A stretch of DNA of 64,000 nt from Bacteroidota bacterium (GTDB taxonomy: Bacteria; Bacteroidota; Bacteroidia; Cytophagales; Cytophagaceae): NCBI GenBank assembly GCA_023458555.1, contig JAEWYS010000005.1, forward strand, positions 62,001 to 126,000, read 5' to 3'. Shown here one piece after another: positions 54,932 through 63,779 of the stretch; positions within the stretch are counted from its first letter, which is position 1, and each line of letters begins with the position of its first letter. The notes under the pieces were generated by a model. The model worked only from the letters and a program-made list of their open reading frames with translations. It made no database searches and was not told the DNA's origin. The position numbers and the translations under genes were made by a program.

Positions 54932-56824
54932 ATGCTGATCCGTATTTATACTTTTTTAGGATTTTTCTTCTTTATACTAAATGCCCATTCTACTCATATC
55001 GTCGGGGGAGAGTTTAACCTGTCATGGAAAGGCAGAGGAGCAAACTATCTTCTCTCTCTCAATATGTATTATGATGAAATAAATGCAGATAAGAGTATAA
55101 ATCTGATAGCCCAGGCTATTACTGTAGTCATTTTTGAGAAAAGAACCAATGCATTTGTAAAAGAGGTATATATGACGCTCAACAGAAGCAATGTTTTTGT
55201 TGAATATAATAACCGCTATTGTGCACGAGGCGATCTCCTGACCCGGATATTGTATTATACTGCCGATATTTCTCTGCCGCAAGATGTATATAACAATCCT
55301 GACGGATATTATGTGATTTATGATCTTTGCTGCCGCAATACCATTATCAGCAATATTGCAAATCCTACGGCCACCGGAATGATTTTCTATATGGAGTTTC
55401 CTGCACGATCTCAGGTAAACAGAAATTCATCTCCGAGATTCAGGCCGATTGAAGGAGAGTATTTTTGTGCGGATATTGAGCATACCTATGACTTTAGCGC
55501 TACCGACCCGGACGGAGACTCGCTGGTTTATTCACTTACACATCCGATCAAGGGAAATACCATCGGTAATAATACCACGCAGCAGCCTGGTCCCTATTTA
55601 TCAGTCGACTGGCTGCCCGGTTATGGCGTGAATAATATGATACCGGGCAATCCGAGGCTTACTATTGACAGACACACCGGCATGTTGAATGTCAAGCCTG
55701 ATCCACGTACTGTCAATGGTGTTTTTGTAATGGCGGTCAAAGTGGATGAATATAGGCACGGAGAGAAAATCGGTTCCGTACACCGGGAGTTTCAGTTTAA
55801 AATAGTACAATGCGATATCAACTATGAGCCGCTGGTGCAGTTCAGGGAAGCGCAAGGTGCATATTTTGCACCTGATGATACACTGATTGTGGAGTTTGCA
55901 GAAACCAAATGTCTGCAGTTTGAAATTTCGGACTCCTCTTCCTTATATGACGGAGCAGAAATTATTCTCATAAAAACTTCCGGTACGTTGCCGGAAGATG
56001 TACTGACTATTCAGCCAGGCAGAGTGGCGCTTAACCCGGATTTTCCTGTGGCGACCGGAGAAGCCTGTATGGTAAACTGTAAAAGTATCGTGCTTGAACA
56101 GGATTCTATATTTGATTTTAAGGTAATAGTTTCCGATGACGGATGTCCCGTTCCGTTGAGAGATACTGCAACTGTCAAAGTTTTGTTAAAAGGCAGAGTC
56201 AATAACAAGCCTGTAGCAGGAGTAGTTGGTAGTCAGCATTATCATATGATTGTCGGAGATACTGTTGATTTTATAGTTTATGGTACGGACAGTGATCCGG
56301 ATGATCTGATAGACCTCAGAATGGAAGGGAATGAATTGTTAATGAATACCTTCACTTTTGACTCGCAGAAAGGCAGGGATAGTATAAACGGATTAGTAAG
56401 AGGAGCAGCTCAATGCGACCTTCTCGGTAATACGCATACCTTGTTTTTTACAGTAACTGATGAAAGCTGCTCGCCTTCCAAATCGGATATGCTACCAGTT
56501 GAAATTACAGTGGAAGATAAACCTACGGAAATAGTCAACTATACACCTGTCAATCTGATTACTCCGAATGGCGACGGGAAGAATGATTATTTCTACCTGA
56601 AGGATTTGCCGGAAGGCAACTGTTCACTTTTTTTTACCAAAATAGAAATCTTTAATCGTTGGGGGGGGAAAGTATTTATCAGTAACGACCCTGCTTTTCG
56701 CTGGGAGGCCAGAGATACTCCTTCCGGTATGTATTATTATCGGATTAACCTCAATGAAGACGATATATATGGTTGGATCAACGTGGTAAAAGAGCATGCT
56801 TCCGTTATTGAAAAGGGATTTTAG
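54932..56824 (+). CDS. Secreted protein with gliding-motility-type (type B) C-terminal sorting domain
   Basis: 630 residues. Signal peptide to about residue 19 (ILNAHSTH), then HIVGGEFNLSW and a beta-rich region with an Ig/cadherin-like DFSATDPDGDSLVYSL repeat around 190-205. The last ~90 residues (VNLITPNGDGKNDYFYLKDL... KIEIFNRWGGKVF... PSGMYYYRINL) are the CHU-C/gliding motility-associated domain that directs type IX export and surface attachment. A run of seven G at about 56663 keeps the frame. The stop overlaps the convergent Hpt gene by 4 nt. The cargo role is unknown. Confidence 0.88.
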   Translation: MLIRIYTFLGFFFFILNAHSTHIVGGEFNLSWKGRGANYLLSLNMYYDEINADKSINLIAQAITVVIFEKRTNAFVKEVYMTLNRSNVFVEYNNRYCARGDLLTRILYYTADISLPQDVYNNPDGYYVIYDLCCRNTIISNIANPTATGMIFYMEFPARSQVNRNSSPRFRPIEGEYFCADIEHTYDFSATDPDGDSLVYSLTHPIKGNTIGNNTTQQPGPYLSVDWLPGYGVNNMIPGNPRLTIDRHTGMLNVKPDPRTVNGVFVMAVKVDEYRHGEKIGSVHREFQFKIVQCDINYEPLVQFREAQGAYFAPDDTLIVEFAETKCLQFEISDSSSLYDGAEIILIKTSGTLPEDVLTIQPGRVALNPDFPVATGEACMVNCKSIVLEQDSIFDFKVIVSDDGCPVPLRDTATVKVLLKGRVNNKPVAGVVGSQHYHMIVGDTVDFIVYGTDSDPDDLIDLRMEGNELLMNTFTFDSQKGRDSINGLVRGAAQCDLLGNTHTLFFTVTDESCSPSKSDMLPVEITVEDKPTEIVNYTPVNLITPNGDGKNDYFYLKDLPEGNCSLFFTKIEIFNRWGGKVFISNDPAFRWEARDTPSGMYYYRINLNEDDIYGWINVVKEHASVIEKGF

Positions 56825-57192
56825 CTGTCGGTATTATATTCCCTTATTTCCTCCCCCAGCTCAATATAAGCTTTCTGGCAGCAGAGCGAAAGATCATCAA
56901 GTAACCCTGGGAGTGAGGCAATGTTTTTCAGCTCCTTAGAGCACTGCTCAATCTGTTTGATAACAGGTTGCATTGAATGTATGCCCATCATATATACAGT
57001 AGGCTTTAGTTTGTGCATTACTTTCCGAAACTCCGGCCAGTTCTGATCTTGTCCGTAAGTAGTAAGCTGCTCAATAAACTCCGGCGTCTGTCTTAAAAAG
57101 ATACCAATCATTTCCTTTATAAAACCCTCATTGCCGGCAGAAGCTTCGCGCAGATAGCTCAGATTTGTGACGCGTGTATAGGAGTCTTTCAT
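56821..57192 (-). CDS. Stand-alone Hpt phosphotransfer protein
   Basis: 123 residues forming one helical bundle. The phospho-accepting His60 lies in RKVMHKLKPTVYMMG, the Hpt signature. Such proteins relay phosphate between a hybrid kinase and a response regulator in the cytoplasm; no kinase is adjacent, so partners must be elsewhere. Convergent with and overlapping the gliding-type secreted gene by 4 nt. Confidence 0.85.
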   Translation of the reverse strand: MKDSYTRVTNLSYLREASAGNEGFIKEMIGIFLRQTPEFIEQLTTYGQDQNWPEFRKVMHKLKPTVYMMGIHSMQPVIKQIEQCSKELKNIASLPGLLDDLSLCCQKAYIELGEEIREYNTDS

Positions 57193-57924
57193 AGTTTATG
57201 TAGTTTGGCATGCTGTGCTGTTGATTTCAAAATAACCAAAACAACGGTCAGGTTCAGCACCACCTGATCGAATGGTTTTGATTATATACGGGGTAAAAAG
57301 AAATTGGTCTGTATTAGATGGGTTGGTTGCCGTGGCTGGCGCGACAGCAGGATTGTTTTTAGTTAGATACGGGAAGCTCTTTTTTGTTTCGAAAAATGTC
57401 AAAATGTTGTAATTGCATGATTTAATTAATATTTCGATGGCTTTTTTAAGAATTTCCAATACTATAATCTCCTCTGATTATTTTTTTAATTGAAAACTAT
57501 TCATAGAGTGCAAATATACAGACGATACTGACTGAATCTGATTGGTTTCGTTTAAAAAATGTAAAATGGCAAAGTAAATGAAAACTGGCTTTTAAGTTTG
57601 AATTTAATGCTTTTCATTAAAAAAGCGTATTGTTTATATAAGCTATTTAAAAATGCAGATATGTGAGCGTATAGCATATATCTCATAAAAAGTAGTTTGA
57701 TGTATCATGCTGTCAGGGAGTATTGCTGTCCCGGTGCCCGATCATGCTTTTGGTCTGACTTTTGCTGTAAACAGCAGTAATCTTCCGGCATTGTCATATA
57801 ACATAACTCATCTGAAGAAATTCAGCACTTTTGTGCTGGATATGTAGTTTAATAGGTGTGATCAGCAAGGGTATATCCGTTATGCTCTTGCTGAATTATT
57901 TCCGACAGATAAGAAAATAAACCC
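57193..57924. other. Long AT-rich intergenic stretch
   Basis: 732 nt between the start of the Hpt gene (minus) and the phosphoesterase gene (plus). No frame has recognisable protein character. Small hairpins are present (CAGCAC-TTTT-GTGCTG near 57825; CAGCAAG/CTTGCTG at about 57863-57893, just ahead of the phosphoesterase gene), which could be leader structure. No known RNA was recognised. Confidence 0.4.
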
Positions 57925-59184
57925 ATGAGAGATAACTACCTGTTTATTGTGTTGATGCTGCTTGTGTTTGCGGCTATCGATTTTTATGTATTTATGGGCA
58001 TCCGTTCATTAATGCAGCACTCATCTGTCGTTTCAAGAAAGACAATATATATACTATACTGGTGTTTTTCCATAGCTGTTCTGGCAATGCTTGCCCTGTT
58101 TTTCTTTGGCAACGGGCAGCACTGGTCAAGAGTGGCCAAGAGTCTGCTTACAGGATTACAGCTTTTTAACTTTATCCCTAAGCTATTTTTGCTTGTTTTT
58201 ATTTTATTAGATGATATACAAAGGGGAGTGCGTTGGGTCATCTCAAAGCTTACCGTGATTTCGGCTAATGCCCCTGTGCTGCAGGATGTAAATATTCCGC
58301 GCTCGGAATTTCTGATCAAGACCGGAATTATAGTCGCAGCCATACCGCTCGTGTCAGTCTCCTACGGTATGATTACAGGAGCTCATGACTACAGAGTGCG
58401 AAAGGTAAAGCTGCCACTTAAAAACCTGCCGTCTTCATTTCATGGTATGACAATCGCGCAGCTTTCGGATATACACTCCGGAAGTTTCTTTAGAAAGAAA
58501 GCAGTTTTGGGAGGAGTAGAGATGTTGCTGAAGGAGAAACCTGATGCTATCTTTTTTACCGGAGATCTTGTAAATGAAAAAGCAGATGAGCTGAGAGATT
58601 ATCTTGATATTTTCAGCAAAATAAAAGCGCCGCTCGGAGTGTACTCGACACTGGGCAATCATGATTATGGAGAATATGTGCGCTGGTCCAGTGCATCTGC
58701 AAAAGCAGCCAATCTCCGTGATCTTAAGGAAGCTCATCGTATTATGGGCTGGAACTTGCTAAATAACCAGCATCATATGCTAAAACAGGGAGGAGACCAG
58801 CTGGCTATCGTGGGTGTGGAAAACTGGGGAGCAGGCTCCGGCTGGCCGAAATATGGCAATCTTAAGCAGGCTCTGGCAGGAACAGAAGAAGCATCTGCCA
58901 GACTGCTGCTGTCTCATGATCCGAGTCACTGGGATGCACAGATCAGACCTATGTTTCCCGAGGTTGATGTTACCTTTTCAGGTCATACGCATGGTTTTCA
59001 GTTTGGTATAGAAATCGGGGACTTCAAATGGAGTCCTGTCCAGTATGTGTATAAACAATGGGCAGGTTTATATAAAGAAAATGAACAAATGCTTTATGTA
59101 AACAGAGGATTTGGTTTTCTGGGATTCCCAGGAAGAATTGGTATGCCCCCGGAAATCACCATTTTTGAACTGGTAAAAGTATAA
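57925..59184 (+). CDS. Membrane-anchored metallophosphoesterase
   Basis: 419 residues. Four predicted membrane segments in the first ~150 residues, then a calcineurin-like phosphoesterase domain (about 170-415) with all metal-site motifs: QLSDIHSG, FTGDLVNE, TLGNHDYGEY, LSHDPSHW and FSGHTHGFQFG. Substrate unknown; some relatives act on lipid precursors such as UDP-diacylglucosamine or on cyclic nucleotides. It is a single gene, closed by a bidirectional terminator. Confidence 0.9.
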   Translation: MRDNYLFIVLMLLVFAAIDFYVFMGIRSLMQHSSVVSRKTIYILYWCFSIAVLAMLALFFFGNGQHWSRVAKSLLTGLQLFNFIPKLFLLVFILLDDIQRGVRWVISKLTVISANAPVLQDVNIPRSEFLIKTGIIVAAIPLVSVSYGMITGAHDYRVRKVKLPLKNLPSSFHGMTIAQLSDIHSGSFFRKKAVLGGVEMLLKEKPDAIFFTGDLVNEKADELRDYLDIFSKIKAPLGVYSTLGNHDYGEYVRWSSASAKAANLRDLKEAHRIMGWNLLNNQHHMLKQGGDQLAIVGVENWGAGSGWPKYGNLKQALAGTEEASARLLLSHDPSHWDAQIRPMFPEVDVTFSGHTHGFQFGIEIGDFKWSPVQYVYKQWAGLYKENEQMLYVNRGFGFLGFPGRIGMPPEITIFELVKV

Positions 59185-59206
59185 CCGGAACATAAAAGAT
59201 CAATAA

Positions 59207-59243
59207 AAAGGCCCTGCATTTTTATTATTGATGCAGGGCCTTT
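59207..59243. terminator. Bidirectional terminator between phosphoesterase and PfpI genes
   Basis: Perfect 13-bp arms AAAGGCCCTGCAT (59207-59219) and ATGCAGGGCCTTT (59231-59243), 11-nt loop, A/T-rich on both sides. Confidence 0.8.
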
Positions 59244-59246
59244 ATT

Positions 59247-59795
59247 TTAAGCATTTATGATTTCCCGTTCAAAAACATCAATCATTTCTTTATTAAAAGC
59301 TGGTATATCATCAGGCTGGCGACTCGTAACAAGTAATCCGTCGGTTACTACTTCCCTATTAATCCATTGAGCTCCGGCATTTATCATGTCAGTCCGGATA
59401 GCGGGATAAGATGTTAGCTGCTTCCCATGCACATATCCGATTTCTGCCAATAGCCAGGGACCATGACAGATAGCTGCAATGGGCTTATTGTTAAACACAA
59501 AGTGCCTCACAAAATCCAGGGCAGCGTTGTTTACCCGAAGTTTGTCAGGATTCATTACACCTCCCGGTAGCATAAGAGCATCAAAATCATCAGGTTTTGC
59601 CTTCTCAAGCAAAAGATCGGCTTCATATTCGCTTCCCCAGTCAGTAAAGTCCCAGGCCTTGATTTTTTCTTCGGGCGATACAATTACTATTGTGGCACCA
59701 GCTTCTTTCAGGGCCTCAACTGGTTTGATGAGCTCAACCTCCTCAACTCCGTTGGTTGCCAATACGGCAACTTTCACTCCTTCTAGTTTCTTCAT
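59247..59795 (-). CDS. PfpI/DJ-1 family protein (YhbO-like)
   Basis: 182 residues from the Met at 59795, which directly precedes the conserved first strand KVAVLATNGVEEVEL; a start at 59822 adds nine residues. The nucleophile elbow AAICHGPWLLAE holds the catalytic Cys, and ALMLPGGVMNPDKLR carries the preceding turn. Members are described as proteases or protein deglycases and protect against glycation and oxidative stress; activity is debated. A stand-alone gene, divergent from bshC. Confidence 0.9.
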   Translation of the reverse strand: MKKLEGVKVAVLATNGVEEVELIKPVEALKEAGATIVIVSPEEKIKAWDFTDWGSEYEADLLLEKAKPDDFDALMLPGGVMNPDKLRVNNAALDFVRHFVFNNKPIAAICHGPWLLAEIGYVHGKQLTSYPAIRTDMINAGAQWINREVVTDGLLVTSRQPDDIPAFNKEMIDVFEREIINA

Positions 59796-60028
59796 ACGCT
59801 CATTTCCTTTATTCAACAACATATACCGGAAAACAAAAGTTGCCTGAACCGGTAGTGGTTCATAATCAGATATTCTGGTTTTACAGACTATTAAAATCCG
59901 TAAAGTTATAAAGACAAGCAGAAGGATTTGTTATCTTAGGGTTTCTCTTTTCAATAATGACTGACTTATCGGATATTTCTGAAGAATTGAAAAGAACAAA
60001 GAGAACCACCATAAAAGTAAATATATTA

Positions 60029-61582
60029 ATGAAAGTATATAAAGAAGAACCGGAGTGTACCGGGACTTTTTCTTCTCTGTTTCTGGATTATATTTCAGGT
60101 AGTGAAAAGGTTGCAGATTTCTATAAATGGAAGCCGAAACCGGAAGAAATCGGGGAAGTAATCCGGCAGCGCAGGTTTTCTTCTGATCAGCGAACGATTC
60201 TGACAAATGTTCTTGAAGAGCAGTACAGGGATGTGGAACTTTCCGGAAAGCTGAGACAAAATTTTTCTTTACTGAAAGAGGACAATACATATACCGTAAC
60301 AACCGGACACCAGCTGAATCTTTGTACCGGCCCGCTGTTTTTTGTTTATAAGATTATAAGCACGATCAATCTTGCAGAGGAGCTGGCCCAGCGGTATCCG
60401 GAATCAAACTTTGTACCGGTCTACTGGATGGCAACAGAAGACCACGACTTTGAAGAAATAAGTCATTTTAATCTGTTTGGAACTACGTATACCTGGCAGA
60501 CCTCGCAAAAGGGGGCGGTAGGGCGCTTTTCAACGGAAGGAATTGACGAATTGCTCAATCAGTTGCCTGAAAAGTTTGAAATACTGCTTTCTGCCTATCA
60601 GAAAGGCAAGACGCTAAGTCAGGCTACACGAATATTAGTTAATACACTTTTTGGTAACTATGGACTTGTTATTCTGGATCCTGACTCGGCAGAGTTAAAA
60701 AGAAGCTTTAAGGAAGTTCTGAGAAGCGAAATCAGAGATGGTAAAGTAGCCAGGGCCACCCATAAAACATCGCTGGAACTTGAAAAAAGAGGATATTCAT
60801 CTCAGGTTTATACAAGAGATATAAATGTGTTCATGCTGCTGGAAGACCGTAAGAGGCTGGAAAAACAGGAAAATGGCTATCAGATTTTGCCGGATCAGCC
60901 TGTATCATGGGAGGAACTGGACCAGATGCTGGATGAGCAACCGCAGCTTTTCAGTCCCAATGTGGTGTTAAGACCACTTTATCAGGAAACGGTTTTACCA
61001 AACCTCGTTTATATCGGCGGGCCTGCGGAAATTGCGTACTGGCTGCAGTTGAAGGATGCATTTCAGGAATGTGCTGTTCCTTTTCCGATGTTGCTGCCTC
61101 GAAATTTCTTTATGGTTGTAAAGAAGAATTTTGCCCAGAAGCTGGAACAGTTTGGAATAGAGCCGGCAGAAATTTTTCAGCCGGAGAGAAGTCTCAAGGA
61201 TAAATATCTGGAATCACAGACTGAGTCCGTACTATCTATTGAGAATGAAATCAGGCAACTGGACCAGCTGTTCGATCAGATTAGCAGTGTGGCAGGTACT
61301 GTTGACAAATCACTGGAAGGCTTTGTGCAGTCAGAGAAGCAAAGAATGCTGAAACAGACAGAGAATATAGAGAAACGGATCAGAAAGGCGGAGGAACAAA
61401 AGCATGAAACAGTCCTTAAGCAGATAGAGTCAATCCGGAAAAAACTTTTTCCAGGTAATTCGCTTCAGGAAAGAGTAGAGAATTTATTCTCCTTTCAGGC
61501 AAATGATCCTGAGTTTATAAGAAAAATAAAGGACAACAGCCAGCCTTTTGATTTTCGTTTTACCATTTTATGGGAATCCTGA
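60029..61582 (+). CDS. bshC: Bacillithiol biosynthesis cysteine-adding enzyme BshC
   Basis: 517 residues from ATG at 60029. An earlier in-frame start (59957) would add 24 residues rich in Lys/Thr that are not typical of the family. Signatures are TTGHQLNLCTGPLFFVYKI, VYWMATEDHDFEEI and YIGGPAEIAYWLQL, plus a long helical coiled coil at the end (LEGFVQSEKQRMLKQTENIEKR). It attaches cysteine to glucosaminyl malate, the last step of bacillithiol synthesis. TATCTTAG at 59932-59939 resembles a -7 element. The next gene starts 4 nt after its stop, suggesting one operon. Confidence 0.95.
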   Translation: MKVYKEEPECTGTFSSLFLDYISGSEKVADFYKWKPKPEEIGEVIRQRRFSSDQRTILTNVLEEQYRDVELSGKLRQNFSLLKEDNTYTVTTGHQLNLCTGPLFFVYKIISTINLAEELAQRYPESNFVPVYWMATEDHDFEEISHFNLFGTTYTWQTSQKGAVGRFSTEGIDELLNQLPEKFEILLSAYQKGKTLSQATRILVNTLFGNYGLVILDPDSAELKRSFKEVLRSEIRDGKVARATHKTSLELEKRGYSSQVYTRDINVFMLLEDRKRLEKQENGYQILPDQPVSWEELDQMLDEQPQLFSPNVVLRPLYQETVLPNLVYIGGPAEIAYWLQLKDAFQECAVPFPMLLPRNFFMVVKKNFAQKLEQFGIEPAEIFQPERSLKDKYLESQTESVLSIENEIRQLDQLFDQISSVAGTVDKSLEGFVQSEKQRMLKQTENIEKRIRKAEEQKHETVLKQIESIRKKLFPGNSLQERVENLFSFQANDPEFIRKIKDNSQPFDFRFTILWES

Positions 61583-61586
61583 ATGT

Positions 61587-62174
61587 ATGAAGAAGAGCGA
61601 GCTCAGATCATTGTATCAGCAAAAGAGAATGGAGCTGGACCGGGAAGAGGTTAATAGAAGGAATCATCAGATCCGCGATCTTTTTTTTGCCAATTCATGT
61701 CTTAATGAAGTTCGCTTTTTACATTCTTTTTTACCTATAATATCCCGAAAAGAAGTCAATACCCGGCTGATAATTGATGAAATCTGGAAAAAATACCCTT
61801 CTGTAACCGTTGTTGTGCCTGTTTGTGATTTTGCTTCCGGTAGCTTGCGTAGCTGCTCACTTTTTCCGGATACCGTAATTCATAAGAATAAATGGGGAAT
61901 ACCGGAACCGGAGCAGGAGAATACCCTTTCAGCCGATAAGATTGATGTAGTGCTTGCTCCTTTGCTGGTAGCAGACCGACAGGGCAACAGAGTAGGGTAT
62001 GGCAAAGGGTTTTATGACAGATTTTTCGAGAAATGCAGGAAAGATGTCCGGAAGATTGGACTTTCTATGTTTGAACCGGTAGATGTTATTTCAGATGTTG
62101 AGGTTACTGATATAGCGCTTGATATGCTTGTTACTCCGGATAACTGCTATTTTTTTAATCAGAAGCAGAATTGA
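61587..62174 (+). CDS. 5-formyltetrahydrofolate cyclo-ligase
   Basis: 195 residues from ATG at 61587, four nt after the bshC stop. A longer frame exists (61548), but its first residues lie inside bshC and do not look like the family. Hallmarks are the N-terminal KSELRSLYQQKRMELD, the folate-site region HSFLPIISRKEVNT, and the ATP-site LLVADRQGNRVGYGKGFYDRFF. It converts 5-formyl-THF to 5,10-methenyl-THF using ATP. Coupling with bshC is positional only. Confidence 0.93.
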   Translation: MKKSELRSLYQQKRMELDREEVNRRNHQIRDLFFANSCLNEVRFLHSFLPIISRKEVNTRLIIDEIWKKYPSVTVVVPVCDFASGSLRSCSLFPDTVIHKNKWGIPEPEQENTLSADKIDVVLAPLLVADRQGNRVGYGKGFYDRFFEKCRKDVRKIGLSMFEPVDVISDVEVTDIALDMLVTPDNCYFFNQKQN

Positions 62175-62226
62175 AATTTCCTGAACACTAATGTGTCTTA
62201 GGATGTTAACAATAAAAACAAATAAA

Positions 62227-62415
62227 ATGAATATAGTAAAAGGGACGAAGGTGCGTTGGATGGAGGGGACTTCCTATATCAAAGGCAGAGTTAAGAAGAT
62301 TTATGAAAAGGCGAGTACAAGTTTTAGCGAACAACTGGAAACTGCTTTTTTGATTAAAATTGATAACGGGGCAACGGTCATTAAAAATGCAAGGGAAGTT
62401 GAAAAGGCCTTTTAA
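62227..62415 (+). CDS. Small TUDOR-like (HVA1/DUF2945-type) protein
   Basis: 62 residues from the Met at 62227 (a start at 62191 adds 12 residues of poor quality). KGTKVRWMEG, GRVKKIYEKA and AFLIKIDNGATVIKNAREVEKAF are the pattern of the hypervirulence-associated TUDOR-type domain, a small five-stranded barrel. Biochemical role not established. Confidence 0.75.
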   Translation: MNIVKGTKVRWMEGTSYIKGRVKKIYEKASTSFSEQLETAFLIKIDNGATVIKNAREVEKAF

Positions 62416-62520
62416 TGGCGGGGGATAATAAGGAGTTGTGATTGTCGTCTTTTTTCAGGTGTTTGTCATGTAAAACTACATGTTGATATACAATTTGTTA
62501 TAGTTGTAAATGGTGCTTGT

Positions 62521-62551
62521 TTTGGTTTTATCAATTTCATAAGTATCTTAG
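62521..62551 (+). promoter_or_regulatory. Bacteroidota-type promoter upstream of the response regulator gene
   Basis: TTTG (62521-62524), 19-nt spacer, TATCTTAG (62544-62551), one base from the TAnnTTTG consensus. It lies 34 nt before the proposed start at 62586. Confidence 0.55.
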
Positions 62552-62585
62552 TTGAAATTTTTGATAAACAAACCGCCACCATAAT

Positions 62586-62999
62586 TTGAATGTCCAGCTT
62601 GAAAAGTTGTTATCAGTTTTGATAATTGATGACAATGAAATTGATATTTTTCTGCAGGAACGAATCTTGCAGACATCGGGGATGAGCAGGGAAATCAGCT
62701 CGTTTATCTCCCCCAGGAAAGCGCTTGCTTATCTGGAAGGGCTTAACTCAAGGGGAGAGCCTTTCCCGGAGTTAGTTCTTCTGGATATAAACATGCCGGG
62801 AATGAACGGCTTCCAGTTTCTGGACGCATTTAATAAAATTTCCGGCCCGCTGAAAGAAAACTGCCGTTTTATAATTGTAACCTCTTCGGAGTCGATGACA
62901 GATTTTGAAAAGGCATTTTCTTATTCGAATGTAGTTTCATACAAAGTCAAACCATTGTCATATGAAGATGTTGCAGGGTTTATTTGCTATTTTAGGTAA
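62586..62999 (+). CDS. Single-domain response regulator (CheY-like)
   Basis: 137 residues, receiver domain only. Acidic pair D15-D16, phospho-acceptor D67 in LVLLDINMPG, switch Thr/Ser in IIVTSSES, and Lys in YKVKPLS. No output domain, so it likely acts by protein contact. The frame has no ATG before the conserved strand; TTG at 62586 is the only plausible start after an in-frame stop at 62565. The Hpt protein at 56.8 kb could be a partner (speculative). Its 3' end overlaps the next lipoprotein gene by 38 nt. Confidence 0.85.
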   Translation: MNVQLEKLLSVLIIDDNEIDIFLQERILQTSGMSREISSFISPRKALAYLEGLNSRGEPFPELVLLDINMPGMNGFQFLDAFNKISGPLKENCRFIIVTSSESMTDFEKAFSYSNVVSYKVKPLSYEDVAGFICYFR

Positions 63000-63201
63000 T
63001 GTAAGAAAGCCGGCCTTTGTCTTCTTTATCGCTGTTTTGCTAACCTCCTGCTCAGGGCACGAAGCGGGCAACTACGGGGTACCGGATAAAGAAAAGACGG
63101 ACTCAATGCCTACACTGAATCCGGTTGTACCTGAGTCTGCCAATGTGATTCGCCCGGAGACAAAGGATTCAATGCCGGTTGTTGATCCACAGGCACTTTA
63201 G
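62962..63201 (+). CDS. Small hypothetical lipoprotein
   Basis: 79 residues. Hydrophobic segment ending in VLLTSC gives a good lipobox (Cys at about residue 30). The mature part is short and Pro/Ser/Asp-rich with two KxDSMPxxxP units (TDSMPTLNPVVP, KDSMPVVDP), suggesting a flexible surface linker. The ATGs at 62962 and 62968 both lie inside the response regulator gene, in another frame, which implies translational coupling. Function unknown. Confidence 0.55.
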   Translation: MKMLQGLFAILGNVRKPAFVFFIAVLLTSCSGHEAGNYGVPDKEKTDSMPTLNPVVPESANVIRPETKDSMPVVDPQAL

Positions 63202-63236
63202 TAAAATAGCTGTATGGATAAATATTGGGAAGTTTC

Positions 63237-63779
63237 CTAATAACCAATTTTGTAATAGAGTCCGATAGCAGGGGACAGAGCAGAAAAGCTGCTCCCTTTG
63301 ACAGTATAAAAAAGGTATTTTGTATTGAAATTTATGGCAACTGATCTGCTCAGGTCAAGCAGAACTCCTATTGCCGGGACAACTGTCAGATGAAACTCGC
63401 TTTCGGATGCAGAGCCCTGGCTGAATTTCTGTTGCCGGGTAAATAGCACAAATCCACCGCTGAATGCAATATATGGACGAATGCCTTCTTCCCGTATATA
63501 AAATTCACCATCGAGTGTAACGGGGACGGTCCGGTAGCTTATCCGGTCCTTTTTTTCCCCATAACCGATATATCCCCCTGTAAGTCCCAGAGCAACATTG
63601 GGACCGAGAAAAAACTTTGTATTAAAATTTACGCCGAATCCATGCGATGCGATGCCTGCAAATGCTCCGGTAGGCAGACTATAGATGGTGTTGAAGCCAT
63701 ACTGCGACTGTGCTATCACCTTGTCCATACAAAGACAAATAATAAATAGTATCATGAGTTGTAACTGATGCAATCTCAT
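63237..63779 (-). CDS. Outer-membrane beta-barrel-like protein
   Basis: 180 residues. Signal peptide to about residue 23 (MDKVIAQ), then alternating Gly/aromatic strands (GFGVNFNTKFFLGPNVALGLTGGYIGYG, RPYIAFSGGFVLF, YFLFYTVKG-like segment) and a terminal aromatic end GLYYKIGY. Consistent with a small porin-like or OmpW/OprF-size barrel of about eight strands. Convergent with the preceding lipoprotein gene. Confidence 0.75.
   Translation of the reverse strand: MRLHQLQLMILFIICLCMDKVIAQSQYGFNTIYSLPTGAFAGIASHGFGVNFNTKFFLGPNVALGLTGGYIGYGEKKDRISYRTVPVTLDGEFYIREEGIRPYIAFSGGFVLFTRQQKFSQGSASESEFHLTVVPAIGVLLDLSRSVAINFNTKYLFYTVKGSSFSALSPAIGLYYKIGY

Noticed and set aside
56655..56675. Run of seven G as a possible frameshift site in the gliding-type protein
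   Set aside because: The reading frame continues correctly through RWGGKVF into the conserved sorting domain.
57196..57459. 87-codon minus-strand frame upstream of the Hpt gene
   Set aside because: No signal peptide, no domain and low-complexity content; it lies in AT-rich intergenic DNA.
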